Notes: a model not told the origin generated them from the sequence alone. DNA of 64,000 nt from Nocardiopsis alba DSM 43377 (GCF_000341225.1 NZ_ANAC01000007.1:1-64000); one strand, 5' to 3'. Positions 8,952 through 17,573 are shown, counted from the stretch's first letter. Made by a program: numbers and translations.

Positions 8952-10640
8952 ATGTTCGCAAAGCTGGCAGGCAAGCTGGGTATGGACACCAACCCGGCGA
9001 TCTTCTTCATATCGGCCGCGCTGACCATCCTGTTCGTGGTGTGCGCCATCGCCTTCACCGACACGGTGGACGCGATCTTCGGCGCCACCTCGGGGTGGAT
9101 CCTGTCCCATCTGGGGTGGGTCTACATCCTCGGGGTGACGACCTTCCTGATCTTCCTGATCTGGATCGCGTCCAGCAGATTCGGGAACATCCGCCTGGGT
9201 CCGCCGGACAGCAGGCCCGAGTACGGCAACCTGGCCTGGTTCTGCATGTTGTTCGCGGCGGGCATCGGGAGCATCCTGATGTTCTGGGGCGTCGCCGAAC
9301 CCATCAGCCACTACGCGAATCCCCCACAGCAGAACGTGGCTCCGGAGTCGGTCGAGGCGGCCCAGCAGGCCATGGGCTTCACGCTCTACCACTTCGGTCT
9401 GCACACCTGGACGATCTTCTGTCTGCCCGCGTTGGCCTTCGCCTACTTCGTCTATCGCAAAGGGCTGCCCTTCCGGGTCAGCTCGATCCTCCACCCGTTC
9501 CTCGGGGACGGCATCAACGGGCCGGTGGGGCGCTTCGTCGACATCTTCGCGGTCCTGGGCACCCTCTTCGGGGTGGCCGTGACCATCGGCCTGGGCACCA
9601 TGCAGATCAACAGCGGGCTGAACGTGCTGTTCGGCCTGGAGGAGAGCCGTCCCACCCAGATCATCCTGATCGGCATCGTCACCCTCATCGCGGTGATCTC
9701 CGTGGCCACGGGACTGGACACCGGGATCAAGTGGCTCTCCTTCATCAACATCGTCATGGCGGTCGGCCTGCTGATCTTCGTGTTCGCGGCCGGCTCCACG
9801 CTGTACCTGGCCAAGGGGATCATCGAGACCACGGGCGTGTACCTGGACCAGCTCATACCGCTCTCGTTCTGGAACGACACCTTCGGCAACACGGGGTGGC
9901 AGGGCAGCTGGACGGTCTTCTACTGGGCCTGGACGATCACCTGGTCGCCGTTCGTGGGCATCTTCATCGCCCGCATCTCCAAGGGCCGCACCATCCGTGA
10001 GTTCGTGCTGGGCGTGCTCGCCCTGCCCACGGCGTTCAGCATCGTGTGGTTCAGCGTGTTCGGGATGTCGGCCTTCGACATCGAGATGCACCAGGGCGGC
10101 GGACTGGTCGAGGAGGTCGTCGTCCAGGAGGACATCCCGGGGGCGCTGTTCTCCTTCCTGGGGCACTATCCCCTGGCCACGTTCGTGTCGGTCATGGCCA
10201 TCGTCATCGTGGTCATCTTCTTCACCACCTCGTCCGACTCCGCGTCCCTGGTGGTGGACATGCTCTGCTCGGGGACTGCCGAATCGCCCACCCGGCAGCG
10301 CGTCTTCTGGGGCGTCACCCAGGGGGTGGTCGCCGCGACCGTGCTCACGGCCAGCGGGGTGGGAGGCCTGGACGCGCTCCAACAGACGATCATCGTGTTC
10401 GGGCTGCCCTTCTTCGTGATCGGCTTCTTCATGATGATCGCCCTGGTGAAGTCGTTGAAGGAGGAGACGGCGAAAGGGTCGGGGGCGCATCGGCAACGCA
10501 CCATACCCCTCCAGGCCAGGTCCAGGAGGATGCGCCGTGACCAACTGCGCGAGCAGCAACGGGAACAACAGCGAGAACAGCAGCGCGACAACGGTTCCGG
10601 GGGCGACCACCTCGGCCCCGAGGCCAAGGACGACGTCTGA
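8952..10640 (+). CDS. BCCT family betaine/choline/carnitine transporter
   Basis: A 562-aa integral membrane secondary transporter with about 12 hydrophobic segments, probably sodium- or proton-coupled uptake of glycine betaine or related osmolytes. The BCCT hallmark is present: W320-T-V-F-Y-W325-A-W327-T-I-T-W331, followed by SPFVGIFIARISKGRTIREF. The inner-helix segment FTTSSDSASLVVDML matches the family. The cytoplasmic C-terminal tail is hydrophilic and basic and contains three copies of REQQ (REQQREQQREQQRD), which is unusual. In BetP the basic tail senses osmotic stress, so a similar role is a reasonable inference. A strong terminator follows. Confidence 0.92.
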   Translation: MFAKLAGKLGMDTNPAIFFISAALTILFVVCAIAFTDTVDAIFGATSGWILSHLGWVYILGVTTFLIFLIWIASSRFGNIRLGPPDSRPEYGNLAWFCMLFAAGIGSILMFWGVAEPISHYANPPQQNVAPESVEAAQQAMGFTLYHFGLHTWTIFCLPALAFAYFVYRKGLPFRVSSILHPFLGDGINGPVGRFVDIFAVLGTLFGVAVTIGLGTMQINSGLNVLFGLEESRPTQIILIGIVTLIAVISVATGLDTGIKWLSFINIVMAVGLLIFVFAAGSTLYLAKGIIETTGVYLDQLIPLSFWNDTFGNTGWQGSWTVFYWAWTITWSPFVGIFIARISKGRTIREFVLGVLALPTAFSIVWFSVFGMSAFDIEMHQGGGLVEEVVVQEDIPGALFSFLGHYPLATFVSVMAIVIVVIFFTTSSDSASLVVDMLCSGTAESPTRQRVFWGVTQGVVAATVLTASGVGGLDALQQTIIVFGLPFFVIGFFMMIALVKSLKEETAKGSGAHRQRTIPLQARSRRMRRDQLREQQREQQREQQRDNGSGGDHLGPEAKDDV

Positions 10641-10663
10641 GGGGCCTCGGTCCGCACACGAAA

Positions 10664-10699
10664 GCCGAAGGGCGGTCCGTCTCCGGGCCGCCCTTCGGC
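10664..10699. terminator. Bidirectional terminator between BCCT transporter and TetR genes
   Basis: 12-bp perfect stem GCCGAAGGGCGG (10664-10675) with 10688-10699, 12-nt loop, between convergent genes. Confidence 0.75.
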
Positions 10700-10707
10700 G
10701 TGCGGGG

Positions 10708-11340
10708 TCAGGGGCGGGGAGCGTCCGACGTGATCCCCAGGACGGGCAGCAGGATCTCGTCGACGATCCGGGCCTCGTAGTTCTCGGGAGGGAGCTCCCC
10801 CGGATGGTCCACGGGGTACTTGAGCATCAGGGCCTCGCCGACGTCGAGGCTCAGGTCGGTGACCCTCGTCGGGTCGATCCGGCCCAGGTCGGCGTAGTGC
10901 CGTAGCACGATCCCGGTGAAGCGCCCCCCACGAGGCTCGTAGACCTCCTCGGACACGCGCCGGGAGAGCTCGGGGCGGCGCGTGGTCTCGGCGGCCACCG
11001 CCAGGAGCACGCGACCCAGGAGCGGGTCCTCCATGAGGCCGCGCAGGAGGCCCAGTGCGCGGACGAGGTCCCCTCTGAGGTCATCGGCCCCGGGGGTGGG
11101 GGTCTCCTGCGGATAGTGCCGATGGAGGGCTTCGATCAGGATGTCCTCCGGAGACGACCAGCGACGGTAGAGCGAGGTCTTGGCGGTCTCCGCGCGGCGG
11201 GCGATCCCCTCCATGGTCAGGCCGGGCAGGCCGGTCTCGGCGGCCTCGGCGAGGACGGCCGTGTGGATGGCGTCGAGGAGTTCTCGTCCGCGTTTGCGCG
11301 TGGCCTTGGTGGCCGGTTCCGGCCGCTTCCGGTCGGTCAT
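10708..11340 (-). CDS. TetR/AcrR family transcriptional regulator
   Basis: A 210-aa TetR-type repressor. The N-terminal helix-turn-helix is visible at about residues 18-66 (LLDAIHTAVL through GLTMEGIARRAETAKTSLYRRW), the standard TetR DNA-binding block. The C-terminal ligand domain is all-helical and unspecific. It is divergent from the DUF418 membrane protein gene with 82 nt between starts. An inverted repeat in that gap is a likely operator, so it probably controls itself and the DUF418 gene. The ligand is unknown. Confidence 0.88.
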   Translation of the reverse strand: MTDRKRPEPATKATRKRGRELLDAIHTAVLAEAAETGLPGLTMEGIARRAETAKTSLYRRWSSPEDILIEALHRHYPQETPTPGADDLRGDLVRALGLLRGLMEDPLLGRVLLAVAAETTRRPELSRRVSEEVYEPRGGRFTGIVLRHYADLGRIDPTRVTDLSLDVGEALMLKYPVDHPGELPPENYEARIVDEILLPVLGITSDAPRP

Positions 11341-11366
11341 GGATATCGAGTTCCTAGGAAACGCTT

Positions 11367-11395
11367 GCGTATCTTATTCTCTCAAGGAGATACGC
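11367..11395. promoter_or_regulatory. Candidate TetR operator
   Basis: Inverted repeat GCGTATCT (11367-11374) and AGATACGC (11388-11395) separated by 13 nt. It is centred in the 82-nt gap between the divergent TetR and DUF418 genes, in a locally AT-rich stretch. Binding by the adjacent TetR protein is inference from position and symmetry. Confidence 0.55.
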
Positions 11396-11422
11396 CACCG
11401 TATCCAATGAACGGAGATCCCC

Positions 11423-12646
11423 ATGCCTCGAACACCCCTGCCACCCACCACCGAGGTGACGGCGACCCCGGTCGAACGCCGTTCCCTCGCCCCCGACCTG
11501 GCGCGCGGCCTCATGCTGCTGGTCATCGCCACCGTCCACGCCCACATGTTCCGGCAGCTCGCGACCGGCGGTGAGACCTTCACCCTGGCCGGCACTCTGG
11601 ACACCGCCGTCACCGCCTTCATGACGCTCTTCGCCGAGGCCCGCGGCTACCCGATGTTCGCCGCCCTGTTCGGCTACGGGCTCGCCCTGATATACCTGCG
11701 ACGCACGGCCGAGGGCAGACCCCGGCCCTGGGTCCGTTCCCTGGTGCGCCGGCGCGGTGGGTGGATGATCCTCATCGGGTTCCTGCACACCGCTCTCCTG
11801 TTCTACGGCGACGTCATCGCCACGTACGGGCTCATCGCCCTGCTGCTCGCGGGGCTACTGCACCGGAGCGACCACCGTCTGCTCGCCCACGGGTTCGCCT
11901 GGGCGTCCGTGGGCACCCTGCTGTACGCCATCGCCGAGGGGCTGCTCGCAGCGTCCGGGGCCCAGACGAGCGCGGTCGAGGTCGACCCGTTGACGGACCT
12001 GTTCCTCAGGCTCTCCGCATGGCCTGTACTGACCCTGCTCATGGTCGGCATCTCCGTTCTCCCCTTCACCGTCGGGGTCTGGGCGGCCCGCCGTCGCCTC
12101 CTGGAGGAACCCGAACTCCACCTCCGGTTCCTGCGCCGGGTCGCCGGAGGAGGCATCGCCCTCGCGGTGATCGGAGCGATCCCGCACATGTTCGTCATGA
12201 TCCGGGTGTGGAACCCCGAACTCCCCTTCCTGATCGGTGCCAAGTGGCTGCACGTGGTGTCCGGGTACGCCGGAGGGTTCGGGTACGCGGCGCTCATCGC
12301 CCTGGTGGCGGTGGCGATCGGAGACCGGCGAGGCCCGATCGTGGGGGCCCTGGTCGCCACCGGGCGGCGGTCGATGACCTGCTACCTGCTCCAGTCCGTG
12401 GCGTGGGTGGCGCTCTTCCTCCCCTACACGATGAACCTGGCCGAGCGGCTGAACGACGCCCAGGCGGTCCTGGTCGGTGCGGGGGTCTGGGCGGCCACCG
12501 TGGTGATCGCCGCCGTGATGGAACGGTTCGGCCTTCGAGGACCTGCGGAGACCTTCCTGCGCCGGATGACCTACGGCGGGGCACGGCGGAAAGCCCCGGT
12601 CCCGGTCGCCTCGGGCACCGACGGGACCGGAGACGGGGCACGATAG
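11423..12646 (+). CDS. DUF418 family membrane protein
   Basis: A 407-aa integral membrane protein with about 9-10 hydrophobic segments, of the DUF418 group. It begins with the typical RRSLAPDLARGLMLLVIATVHAH segment. The C-terminal half contains a GRRSMTCYLLQSV segment characteristic of the DUF418 domain. The biochemical role of the family is unknown; many members sit beside TetR regulators, as here. The ATG start has CGGAG upstream. It is divergent from and probably repressed by the TetR gene. Confidence 0.85.
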   Translation: MPRTPLPPTTEVTATPVERRSLAPDLARGLMLLVIATVHAHMFRQLATGGETFTLAGTLDTAVTAFMTLFAEARGYPMFAALFGYGLALIYLRRTAEGRPRPWVRSLVRRRGGWMILIGFLHTALLFYGDVIATYGLIALLLAGLLHRSDHRLLAHGFAWASVGTLLYAIAEGLLAASGAQTSAVEVDPLTDLFLRLSAWPVLTLLMVGISVLPFTVGVWAARRRLLEEPELHLRFLRRVAGGGIALAVIGAIPHMFVMIRVWNPELPFLIGAKWLHVVSGYAGGFGYAALIALVAVAIGDRRGPIVGALVATGRRSMTCYLLQSVAWVALFLPYTMNLAERLNDAQAVLVGAGVWAATVVIAAVMERFGLRGPAETFLRRMTYGGARRKAPVPVASGTDGTGDGAR

Positions 12647-12700
12647 CCACCGGCGGAAAAGGGGGAGCGGGCGCGCCGGCCGACCGGCCATCATGGAGGG

Positions 12701-13471
12701 ATGACCCTCTCCGACACCGACGAACGCTTCCTCGCCGCCACCACCGACCGTCTCGCCTCGCTCCCCGGGGTGGAGGCGGTCGCGCTCGGTGGCTCTCGAG
12801 CCCAGGGCACCCACCGCCCCGACAGCGACTGGGATCTCGCCGTGTACTACCGGGGCGGCGCCGGGCTCTTCGACCCACGTCACCTGCGAGAGGTCGGCTG
12901 GGAGGGCGAGGTCTCCGAGATCGGCGGCTGGAGCGAAGGGGTCTTCAACGGCGGGGCCTGGCTGCGGATCGATGGACGCCCCGTGGACGTCCACTACCGC
13001 GACCTCGACGTGGTCGAACACGAGATCGTCGAGGCCGAGGAGGGCCGCTTCCGAGTCGAACCCCTCATGTTCCACCTGGTCGGGATTCCCACCTACCTGG
13101 TGGTCGCCGAACTCGCCCTCGGTCGGGTCCTGGCGGGCGACCTCCCCGCCCCCGACTATCCGGAGGCCCTACGCCGGAACGCGCCGCCGGTCTGGCGCGG
13201 CTTCGCCTCGGCCACCCTCGCCTACGCCGAACGGAACCACGCGCCCCAAGGGCGGGTGGCCCAGTGCGCGGGACTGGTGGCCCAGGCCGCCGCGCAGGCC
13301 GCGCACGCGGTCCTGGCCGGGCGCGGGGTGTGGGCCACCAACGACAAGACGCTGCTCTCCCTGGCCGACCTGGCGGAGATGGACCTGGTGGTCGCCGGTA
13401 TGACCGCCGACCCCCAGGACCTGCTCTCCGCCGTAGCCGAGGCCGGCCGGATTATCTCCATGACCCGCTGA
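12701..13471 (+). CDS. Nucleotidyltransferase domain protein
   Basis: A 256-aa protein of the polymerase-beta-like nucleotidyltransferase superfamily. The catalytic signature is GGSRAQGTHRPDSDWDLAVYY at about residues 30-50, with the metal-binding Asp pair in DSDWDL. A third acidic strand is probably PVDVHYRD near 100. The C-terminal half is helical and resembles the substrate domain of aminoglycoside-adenylyltransferase-like enzymes. Substrate and function are unknown. GGAGGG abuts the ATG, too close for a normal ribosome site. It converges on the next GNAT with 15 nt between stops. Confidence 0.8.
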   Translation: MTLSDTDERFLAATTDRLASLPGVEAVALGGSRAQGTHRPDSDWDLAVYYRGGAGLFDPRHLREVGWEGEVSEIGGWSEGVFNGGAWLRIDGRPVDVHYRDLDVVEHEIVEAEEGRFRVEPLMFHLVGIPTYLVVAELALGRVLAGDLPAPDYPEALRRNAPPVWRGFASATLAYAERNHAPQGRVAQCAGLVAQAAAQAAHAVLAGRGVWATNDKTLLSLADLAEMDLVVAGMTADPQDLLSAVAEAGRIISMTR

Positions 13472-13486
13472 CCAGGGCGCGCCGCG

Positions 13487-14443
13487 CTAGGGCCGCTCGC
13501 CGGTCATGGTGAGCAGCTCGCTGAGGACCTCGTAACCCGCCCGACGGAAGGCCGCCGCCATCGGCCCGTTGCCCAGGTCCGTCGCGGCGCGCACGTACTC
13601 GGCCTCGCCCTCCTCGCGCAGGACACGGCCGCCCTCGGCGAGAAGATCGTCGATGTGTCCGTGGCCGCGATGCTCGGGGAGCACGGCGATGTAGGCGATG
13701 ATCGGGTGGTAGGCGTTGCGCGCCGGGATGACGAAACCGACCGGTTCCCCGTCGGGGAGCGTCGCCACCCGCCACCAGGAACGCGGAGTGGTGTACTCGG
13801 CGAACTCGTCGGCGAAGTTGGCCGCGGCGACCTCCTCGGCGCTCTTGTCCCGAAGATCGGCGCGGTCGTGGGCGTCCAGGGTCCCTTCGAGGGCCCGGGT
13901 CATCAGCCCGAGGATCTCGTCGGTGTCCTCGATCTCGCGGAACCGGAGACGGCCCCCGGGGCGAGGGGCGGGGGTGCCCGCGGGCAGCTCGAAGCGCAGG
14001 CGTTCGGCGAGCAGGGAGTACCCCTCGCCCTCCAGGACCTTCATCAGGTCTCGGACCATGGAGGCCTCGGCGGGGTCCTCGCGCCATCCGGCCGGAAGGA
14101 AGCGCAGGAACTCGGGGAGACCGGCGTCCGGGGCGAGCGTCGCCGCGGAGGCGGTCCGCAGCAGGTGCCGGGCCACGTCGGTCCGGTCGATGTCGGGGGA
14201 GTCGACGACGTCGAACACGTCGAGCAGGAAGGGAGCGTCGTCCTGAGGGCGGCACCACCAGGACAGACGGCCGATCAGGCGGTCCCCGTGCAGGGCCACC
14301 CACATCCAGGAGGGACGGCGACGGCCGTCGGCGATGTCCCGGGGGAACTCCTCGTTGAGGAGGTAGGGGAAACGGTTGAAGAGCGAGAGCTCCTCGGAAC
14401 CGGTGAGAGGACGGATGGTCAGGTCGTTCGAAAGAACGGTCAA
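13487..14443 (-). CDS. GNAT family N-acetyltransferase, two-domain
   Basis: A 318-aa acetyltransferase with a C-terminal GNAT domain: YIAVLPEHRGHGHIDDLLAEG is motif A, and AAFRRAGYEVLSELLTM is the end of the fold. A divergent, probably inactive N-terminal GNAT-like half covers about residues 5-150. The acceptor is unknown. The likely start is TTG 14443, with GAAGG 8 nt upstream and a natural beginning LTVLSNDLTIRPL. It has a strong-looking promoter (TTGCGC-18 nt-TATAAA) and a 15-codon upstream leader ORF, which suggests regulation at translation or by attenuation. Confidence 0.82.
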   Translation of the reverse strand: MTVLSNDLTIRPLTGSEELSLFNRFPYLLNEEFPRDIADGRRRPSWMWVALHGDRLIGRLSWWCRPQDDAPFLLDVFDVVDSPDIDRTDVARHLLRTASAATLAPDAGLPEFLRFLPAGWREDPAEASMVRDLMKVLEGEGYSLLAERLRFELPAGTPAPRPGGRLRFREIEDTDEILGLMTRALEGTLDAHDRADLRDKSAEEVAAANFADEFAEYTTPRSWWRVATLPDGEPVGFVIPARNAYHPIIAYIAVLPEHRGHGHIDDLLAEGGRVLREEGEAEYVRAATDLGNGPMAAAFRRAGYEVLSELLTMTGERP

Positions 14444-14478
14444 GGCGACACCTTCGGTGTGGTGCGCCCGTGTCGAGG

Positions 14479-14526
14479 TCAGCGTCGGGCCGAGGCCTCG
14501 GAGGGCGCGGTGATCACGGTGAACAT
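14479..14526 (-). CDS. Candidate leader peptide upstream of GNAT gene
   Basis: A 15-codon ORF encoding MFTVITAPSEASARR, ending in two Arg codons. Its AGGAGG Shine-Dalgarno, 8 nt before the ATG, is stronger than that of the downstream gene. The stop is 35 nt before the TTG start of the GNAT gene, in another frame. It lies between a good promoter and the acetyltransferase, the arrangement seen in ribosome-mediated attenuation of resistance genes. Expression is not proven. Confidence 0.45.
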   Translation of the reverse strand: MFTVITAPSEASARR

Positions 14527-14583
14527 CGGATGCGCCTCCTCTCGGGTCAGGGGCCGGCACCGTCGTTCGGTGCGGCGGGTCTC

Positions 14584-14613
14584 TTTATAGGGGCGCTTCG
14601 AGTGCTCGCGCAA
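14584..14613 (-). promoter_or_regulatory. Sigma-70-type promoter for leader peptide and GNAT gene
   Basis: Reading the minus strand: TTGCGC (14613-14608), 18-nt spacer, TATAAA (14589-14584). Transcription should start near 14577, giving about 50 nt before the leader ORF. TATAAA stands out in this GC-rich background. Confidence 0.55.
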
Positions 14614-14737
14614 GGCCCTTTTCCGTGCTCCGACGATCGTGTCACCTATCCGCTAGGGCCACCACCAGGCCCTTTCCTCGGATCCGGAGAGTGGAAAACC
14701 CGTTGTCCGGATGTGGCCATCTCGTCAAGATGGGCGT

Positions 14738-15499
14738 ATGAGACGGGATTTCGACGCACTCGTGGCCGAGGCCGAGGCGGAGCCCACCGCGGGCTGGGAC
14801 TTCTCCTGGTTCGAGGGCCGGGCCACCGAAGAACGACCCTCCTGGGGGTACCAGCGTTTGATGGGGGAGCGGATGACGCGCGCCACCGCCGCCCTGGACG
14901 TCCAGACCGGAGGGGGAGAGGTACTGGCCGGGATCCCTCGGTACGCGCCGTCGACGGTCGCCACCGAGGGGTGGCCGCCCAACGTCGAGGCGGCCACGCG
15001 GCTGTTGCACCCCCGGGGCGTGGTCGTCGTGGCCTGCCCGGACGAGCCCGCGCTGCCCTTCGCCGACGGGGCCTTCGACCTGGTGGTGTGCCGTCACCCG
15101 GTGACCGTCCACTGGAAGGAGATCGCCCGGGTCCTGGCCCCCGGAGGCACCTACCTGGCCCAACACGTGGGGCCCGCCAGCGTCTTCGAACTGGTCGAGT
15201 ACTTCCTCGGCCCCCAGCCGCGCGAGGTCCGCGAGTCCCGCCACGAGGACCACGACCGGGCCGGGGCCGAGGCCGCCGGACTCGACGTGGTGGACCTGCG
15301 CACCGAACGCCTCCGGATGGAGTTCCTCGACATCGGGGCGGTCGTGTACTTCCTGCGCAAGGTGGTGTGGATGGTCCCCGGGTTCACGGTGGACGCCCAC
15401 CGCGATCGGCTGCGGGAACTGCACGAATCGATCGAGGAGGAAGGGCCCTTCGTCGCGTACTCCTCCCGGATCCTGGTGGAGGCACGCAGGCCGGAGTGA
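14738..15499 (+). CDS. SAM-dependent methyltransferase, class I
   Basis: A 253-aa class I methyltransferase. The SAM-binding core is visible as DVQTGGGEVLAG (modified motif I) near residue 55-66. PFADGAFDLVVCRH and the post-motif EIARVLAPGGTYLAQHVG follow around 105-140. The sequence resembles uncharacterised UbiE/Methyltransf_11 proteins; the acceptor is unknown. ATG 14738 is taken because an upstream ATG at 14711 adds only MWPSRQDGR with no ribosome site. It ends 68 nt before the convergent ABM gene, with a strong terminator between. Confidence 0.82.
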   Translation: MRRDFDALVAEAEAEPTAGWDFSWFEGRATEERPSWGYQRLMGERMTRATAALDVQTGGGEVLAGIPRYAPSTVATEGWPPNVEAATRLLHPRGVVVVACPDEPALPFADGAFDLVVCRHPVTVHWKEIARVLAPGGTYLAQHVGPASVFELVEYFLGPQPREVRESRHEDHDRAGAEAAGLDVVDLRTERLRMEFLDIGAVVYFLRKVVWMVPGFTVDAHRDRLRELHESIEEEGPFVAYSSRILVEARRPE

Positions 15500-15523
15500 A
15501 CGGTCGGAGGTCACGAGGAGCGT

Positions 15524-15553
15524 CCCCCGGGCGAAGAGCCGGACGCCCGGGGG
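15524..15553. terminator. Bidirectional terminator, methyltransferase / monooxygenase
   Basis: 10-bp perfect stem CCCCCGGGCG (15524-15533) with 15544-15553, 10-nt loop, between convergent stops. Confidence 0.72.
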
Positions 15554-15567
15554 TACGGGTGCGCGGC

Positions 15568-15921
15568 TCAGTCCCGCGCGGTCACGTGCTGGACGACCTC
15601 GAAGCCCCAGATCTCACTGCCGGTCGCCGCCGGGCCGCCGTGCCCGCCGTGGGCCCGGCCCTCCTTCTCCGCGTCGGCGGCCGCCTGGGCGTGCCCCTTC
15701 GCGAAGGCCCGGCCCTCGACCCACTTCCGGAAGTCCTCCTCGGACCGCCAGCGGGTGTAGACGAGGTACTTGTCGGTGCCCTCGACCGGGCGCAGGAGCT
15801 GGAACTCCTCGAAGCCCTCCTGGTCCTCCACCAGCCCCGCCCGCTTGGCGAAGCGCTCCTCCAGGGTGGCGCCCCCGCCCTCGGGGACGGTCAGCACGTT
15901 GAACTTGACGACACTGGTCAC
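15568..15921 (-). CDS. Antibiotic biosynthesis monooxygenase (ABM/heme-oxygenase-like) domain protein
   Basis: A 117-aa ferredoxin-like (dimeric alpha-beta barrel) ABM-fold protein. VVKFNVLTVPEGGGATLEERF, FEEFQLLRPVEGTDKYLVYTRW and DFRKWVEGRAFAKGH match the MhuD/HmoB/IsdG-like group, some of which degrade heme while others oxidise small quinones. Function here is not proven. The start is the GTG of VTSVVKFNVL, with GGAGGAACCC directly upstream; the longer frame from 15945 overlaps the ribosome site and is rejected. The gene stands alone. Confidence 0.8.
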   Translation of the reverse strand: MTSVVKFNVLTVPEGGGATLEERFAKRAGLVEDQEGFEEFQLLRPVEGTDKYLVYTRWRSEEDFRKWVEGRAFAKGHAQAAADAEKEGRAHGGHGGPAATGSEIWGFEVVQHVTARD

Positions 15922-16005
15922 GGGTTCCTCCGGTCGGTTCGACACCTGTCGTGGCCAACCTAAGGGACCGCTCCGAGAGGGCCGCGCCGACCCGGCCGAC
16001 GAGGG

Positions 16006-16815
16006 TCAGCGGAGACCGTGCTTGCGGGCCACGATACGCAGCATCACCGAACGCGGGAGCAGTCGTCGCAGGGCGAACACCAAGGGCGCGTTGCTGCCCA
16101 CCGCGTACAGGGGGCGTGGCGAGCGGGCCTCGATCGCGCGGAGCACGGTGGCGGCCACCGCCTCCGCGGAGATCCCCCGGGCCTCGTTCGCGTTGAGCGC
16201 GTTCACCATGGTCCGGTACTCCTCCTCGAACGGGGAGCCCTCGCCCACGTACTGGGTGCGCCGCTCGCTGATGCCGGTGTTGATCGACCCCGGCTCCACC
16301 GTCGTCACCCCCACACCGAACGGCGACACCTCGCGCCGGGCCGCGTCCGCGAACCCCTTGATCGCCGCCTTGGTCGCCACGTAGGAGGACCGGTAGGCCA
16401 GGGGGAAGCTCGCCAGCATCGACCCCACCATCACCACCCGGCCGTACCCGCGCGCACGCATCCCCGGCAGCACCAGTTGGGTCAGGCGGACCGCGCCGAA
16501 CACGTTGAGCCGGAACACGCGCTCGATCGCGTCCATCGGCAGTTCCTCGATGGGGCCGTTCTGGCTCTCGCCCGCGTTGTTGACCAGGATGTCCACCTCG
16601 CCCGCGGCCGTGGCGCAGGCCTCCACCGACGCCGCGTCGGTCAGATCCAGGGCCAGGTACTCGACCCCGGGGATCGGATCGGAGATCCCCTCCGGAGAAC
16701 GGCTGGTCCCGTACACGCGATGGCCCCGCTCCACGAGGGCGGCGGCGACGGCGGCCCCGATGCCGGAGGAGGCCCCGGTGACCAGGGCTGTACGACGGGT
16801 GGTGGGGGAGGACAT
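16006..16815 (-). CDS. SDR family oxidoreductase
   Basis: Classical short-chain dehydrogenase, 269 aa. The cofactor loop TGASSGIG is at residues 14-21 and the NNAG motif near 80. The catalytic Ser lies in MVGSMLAS and the Tyr-Lys pair in SSYVATK around 145-151. The segment YGTSRSPEG after the second strand, with its basic residue, favours NADP(H). Substrate is unknown. It lies 147 nt downstream of the DoxX gene on the same strand and may be co-transcribed with it. Confidence 0.88.
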   Translation of the reverse strand: MSSPTTRRTALVTGASSGIGAAVAAALVERGHRVYGTSRSPEGISDPIPGVEYLALDLTDAASVEACATAAGEVDILVNNAGESQNGPIEELPMDAIERVFRLNVFGAVRLTQLVLPGMRARGYGRVVMVGSMLASFPLAYRSSYVATKAAIKGFADAARREVSPFGVGVTTVEPGSINTGISERRTQYVGEGSPFEEEYRTMVNALNANEARGISAEAVAATVLRAIEARSPRPLYAVGSNAPLVFALRRLLPRSVMLRIVARKHGLR

Positions 16816-16962
16816 GGCGGGCCCTTCGGGTCGGAGGGGGTGAAAGTCCGACCCACGGTAACCGACCCTCTCCCCGGAGACCGGTCCAGGGAGGCCCGGA
16901 CCCGTCGACGGGTGGGCCCCGGAGCCAGGGGACGCTCGCTCCGGGACCCGGTCACGCGGGGG

Positions 16963-17397
16963 TCAGTCGCCCTTGTGACAGTGGTCCTCGCACTCCTCCA
17001 GGATCAGCGCCAACCCCGCCCCCAACAGCCACAGGTCCTTGGACAGGCCGATCCCCTCCTGGGTCGGTGCCAGACTGCGGGGCTTGTGCATGCCCGGGGT
17101 GCGCAGGTACAGCCCCAGCAGGCCCGCCGCGAACGCGCTCAGCCCCGCCCCCGCCAGCCGGTTCGGCACCAGCGGGACCAGCAGCGCCGATCCCAGGGCG
17201 ATCTCCCCGGCCGACAACAGCCGGGTGAAGGTGGCCGGGTCGATCTTGTCGAGGAAGGGATAGGTGCCGACCGCCATGCCGTGCAGGGACACGGCGGTGT
17301 CCTCGTCGGCACCGCGCTTGTTCAGGCCGGAGTTGAGGATGGAGGCGCCGGTGGCGAGGCGCAGGATCAGTTGGTGCGGTCTGACGGGCGACTTCAT
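16963..17397 (-). CDS. DoxX-like membrane protein
   Basis: A 144-aa small membrane protein with about four hydrophobic helices, resembling the DoxX/DoxD-like family. The pattern RLATGASILNSGLNKRG, then FTRLLSAGEIALGSALLVPLVPNRLAG and a final WLLGAGLALILEE helix fits. Its function is unknown. ATG 17397 has GGGAGAACC 3 nt upstream; an in-frame ATG at 17427 lacks a ribosome site. It is first in a possible DoxX-SDR unit. Confidence 0.75.
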   Translation of the reverse strand: MKSPVRPHQLILRLATGASILNSGLNKRGADEDTAVSLHGMAVGTYPFLDKIDPATFTRLLSAGEIALGSALLVPLVPNRLAGAGLSAFAAGLLGLYLRTPGMHKPRSLAPTQEGIGLSKDLWLLGAGLALILEECEDHCHKGD

Positions 17398-17519
17398 CAG
17401 GGTTCTCCCTGCCTGTTCGACAACCATCTGTCACTGTGTGCGATCGAAATGCTACGCACGATGATGGTCGTGGTCGCCTGTGCGCGCCGAGCGTCGACGC
17501 TTCTCCCCGAGGAGGAACG

Positions 17520-17557
17520 CCGGTGGCCCCGGTCCCTCGAGGGACCGGGGCCACCGG
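17520..17557 (-). terminator. Very long perfect-palindrome terminator
   Basis: A 38-bp perfect palindrome, arms 17520-17538 and 17539-17557 with a TCGA centre, 17 nt after the stop of the small acidic protein gene. It folds as a 17-bp GC-rich stem with tetraloop, an efficient terminator. It also shields the DoxX gene from read-through. Confidence 0.75.
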
Positions 17558-17573
17558 GGCGTCGTGCGCGGCG

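Noticed and set aside
8742..10610. 622-codon open frame opposite the BCCT transporter
   Set aside because: His/Asp/Gly-rich shadow of the hydrophobic plus-strand transporter.
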